Positions 8,472 to 9,691 of a stretch of 9,691 nt of DNA are shown in pieces; the stretch's first letter is position 1, and the number at the start of each line of letters is the position of its first letter. The position numbers and the translations under genes are program-made. Below the pieces are notes generated by a model. It saw only the letters and a list, made by a program, of their open reading frames with translations, was not told the origin of the DNA and did not search any database. Source of the stretch: Caulobacteraceae bacterium (GTDB taxonomy: Bacteria; Pseudomonadota; Alphaproteobacteria; Caulobacterales; Caulobacteraceae); the NCBI GenBank assembly GCA_947456005.1, contig CANGRP010000081.1, positions 1 to 9,691 on the forward strand, in the 5' to 3' direction.

Positions 8472-9691
8472 TCAGTCGCCGGGCGGGACCTCTCCCGCCA
8501 CCAGGGCCAGGACGGCGGGGCCGTAGCGGGCCAGCTTGCTCTCACCCACGCCGCTGACCCGCGACAGGGCCGCCGCGTCGGCGGGCTTGCGGGTCGCGAT
8601 CTCGGCCAGGGTGCGGTCGCTGAAGATGACATAGGGCGGCGCCTTCTGGCGGATCGCCTCGGCCCGGCGCCAGGCGCGAAGGGCGGCGAAGAGTTGCGGA
8701 TCGCCCTCGAAATCGGTCCCGGGACCGTCGCGCCGGCGTCGTGCGGGCGTCGCGCCGGCGTCGCTGGACCCGTCGGGGTGACGCTGCGCCAGGCGGCCCT
8801 CCACCCGTCGCTCCCCGCGGTAGACCGCGCGCACCGCCCCGGCGTCGCCCAGTCCGATGAGGGGCCGGCCCTCGTTCGGGTCCTCGCGCAGCAGCCCGTC
8901 GAAGATCAACTGGTCGATCAGGCCGCGCCAGTCCCCCGCCGACAGCTCGGCGCCGACCCCGAAGGTGCTCAAGCCCGCCTCGAAGGCCGAGGGCTCGCGG
9001 GTCTTGCCGAGGAGGTGCTCCACCAGCCGGCCCCGGCCATACCGCCCGTTCAGCCGCTGGGCCGCCGACAGCACCTTTTGGGCCTGGAGGGTCAGGTCCG
9101 CGCCCTTCGGAGGATTCAAACAGTTGTCGCAACGTCCGCAGTCGGCGGCGCCCTCCTCGCCGAAGTACCGGCGTACGGCCGCGGTCCTGCAGGCGCCCCC
9201 GTCCAGCAGGGCGTAGAGCTGGCGCACCTTGCGGACCTGCACTGCGCGCACCTCGTCGGAGAGGGCCTGGCCGTCCAGCCGGCGCAGGGCCCAGGCCATG
9301 TCCGCCGCCCCGTAGAGGGTGATCCCCTCGGCCGGCTCGCCATCGCGCCCGGCCCGACCCACCTCCTGCCAGTAAGCCTCGATGGAGGCGGGCGGGTCGG
9401 CGTGGATCACGTAGCGGACGTCGGGCTTGTCCACCCCCATGCCGAAGGCGATGGTGGCCACCATGACGGCGTCGTCGGAGGCCAGGAACCCGGCCAGGCG
9501 GCGCTCGCGCAGGTCGCGGTCGAGCCCGGCGTGGTAGGCCATGGCGGGCAGGCCGGCCGCGCAGAGCTCGGCCGCCAGGGCCTCGGTCCCGTCCCGGGAC
9601 CCGGCGTAGATCACCCCGGGCCGGTCGCGCCGCGCCTTGGCCAGCTCCAGCACCCGTTTGCGCCCCGTCCCGGCCTTGCGCTCGGCGGAGA
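8472..9691 (-). CDS. recQ: ATP-dependent DNA helicase RecQ (C-terminal part, 5' truncated by window edge)
   Basis: RecQ is a 3'-5' superfamily 2 helicase acting in recombination and fork repair. The frame is open to the window edge (first full codon at 9689), so the 405 visible residues are the C-terminal two-thirds or so; the GTG at 9653 is internal. Numbering from the edge: helicase motif IV region GVIYAGSRD at about 25-33, motif V ATIAFGMGVDKPD at about 78-90, and motif VI QEVGRAGRDG at 108-117, with Val where Thr is common. Four zinc ligands follow (C167, C184, C187, C190; the last three as CGRCDNC), then the RQC winged helix at about 198-290. A hydrophilic, arginine-rich linker (about 300-328) leads to an HRDC domain at about 330-400 with FSDRTLAEIA and the hairpin SGVGESKLARYG. 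The product is intact where visible. It converges on the receptor gene with a 3-bp gap. The promoter and Walker motifs are off the window. Confidence 0.96.
   Translation of the reverse strand, partial: SAERKAGTGRKRVLELAKARRDRPGVIYAGSRDGTEALAAELCAAGLPAMAYHAGLDRDLRERRLAGFLASDDAVMVATIAFGMGVDKPDVRYVIHADPPASIEAYWQEVGRAGRDGEPAEGITLYGAADMAWALRRLDGQALSDEVRAVQVRKVRQLYALLDGGACRTAAVRRYFGEEGAADCGRCDNCLNPPKGADLTLQAQKVLSAAQRLNGRYGRGRLVEHLLGKTREPSAFEAGLSTFGVGAELSAGDWRGLIDQLIFDGLLREDPNEGRPLIGLGDAGAVRAVYRGERRVEGRLAQRHPDGSSDAGATPARRRRDGPGTDFEGDPQLFAALRAWRRAEAIRQKAPPYVIFSDRTLAEIATRKPADAAALSRVSGVGESKLARYGPAVLALVAGEVPPGD
8482..8499. terminator. Hairpin just past the receptor gene, inside the 3' end of recQ
   Basis: GGCGGGA (8482-8488) pairs perfectly with TCCCGCC (8493-8499) around a 4-base loop, starting 13 bases after the receptor stop and within the last codons of recQ on the other strand. 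No T-tract follows on either strand, so this is at most a non-canonical terminator or an mRNA 3'-end stabiliser. Short GC stems are frequent at this base composition, which limits confidence. Confidence 0.3.
8726..8763. repeat. Two 16-bp direct repeats in the recQ linker region
   Basis: The sequence cgtcgcgccggcgtcg occurs exactly at 8726-8741 and 8748-8763, a period of 22 bases. The period is not a multiple of three, so the copies are read in different frames and the repeat does not encode a protein repeat. It lies in the disordered, arginine-rich linker between the RQC and HRDC domains of RecQ, a stretch tolerant of slippage or duplication. Confidence 0.6.

Overview
The window is about 9.7 kb of compact, very GC-rich DNA, almost all of it coding, with both ends cut inside genes. 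The chromosomal recF-gyrB pair, alphaproteobacterial-type GyrB and RecQ, strong G/C third-position bias, and an intergenic region with promoters resembling the Caulobacter housekeeping sigma consensus all suggest an alphaproteobacterium, most likely a member of the Caulobacterales (Caulobacter/Phenylobacterium-like). The genus is an inference.

Layout from left to right: the last 119 residues of RecF (+) overlap by 4 bp (ATGA) with a complete gyrB (+). GyrB ends tail-to-tail, with no spacer, against a three-gene operon on the minus strand. Read in its own direction, that operon is an ABC ATPase, then two paralogous DUF3526-type ABC-2 permeases, each junction being an ATGA overlap. A 117-bp divergent intergenic region (6222-6338) separates the operon from a plus-strand TonB-dependent siderophore-type outer-membrane receptor. 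The receptor ends 3 bp from the stop codon of recQ (-), whose 5' half lies outside the window.

Two housekeeping DNA-metabolism blocks (recF-gyrB and recQ) therefore flank a four-gene envelope-transport cassette. The cassette pairs an outer-membrane receptor with an inner-membrane ABC complex whose two permeases carry unusually large periplasmic loops. No substrate-binding protein, biosynthetic enzyme, regulator or TonB/ExbBD gene is present. The receptor probably brings a metal chelate or similar ligand into the periplasm. The role of the ABC complex (export, detoxification or handling of the same ligand) cannot be settled from sequence and is the most interesting question here. The divergent region has an 11-bp inverted repeat with one mismatch whose outer ends form the -35 hexamers of both divergent promoters, which suggests joint control.

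There are no tRNA or rRNA genes, insertion sequences or CRISPR arrays, and no gene-free stretch longer than 117 bp.
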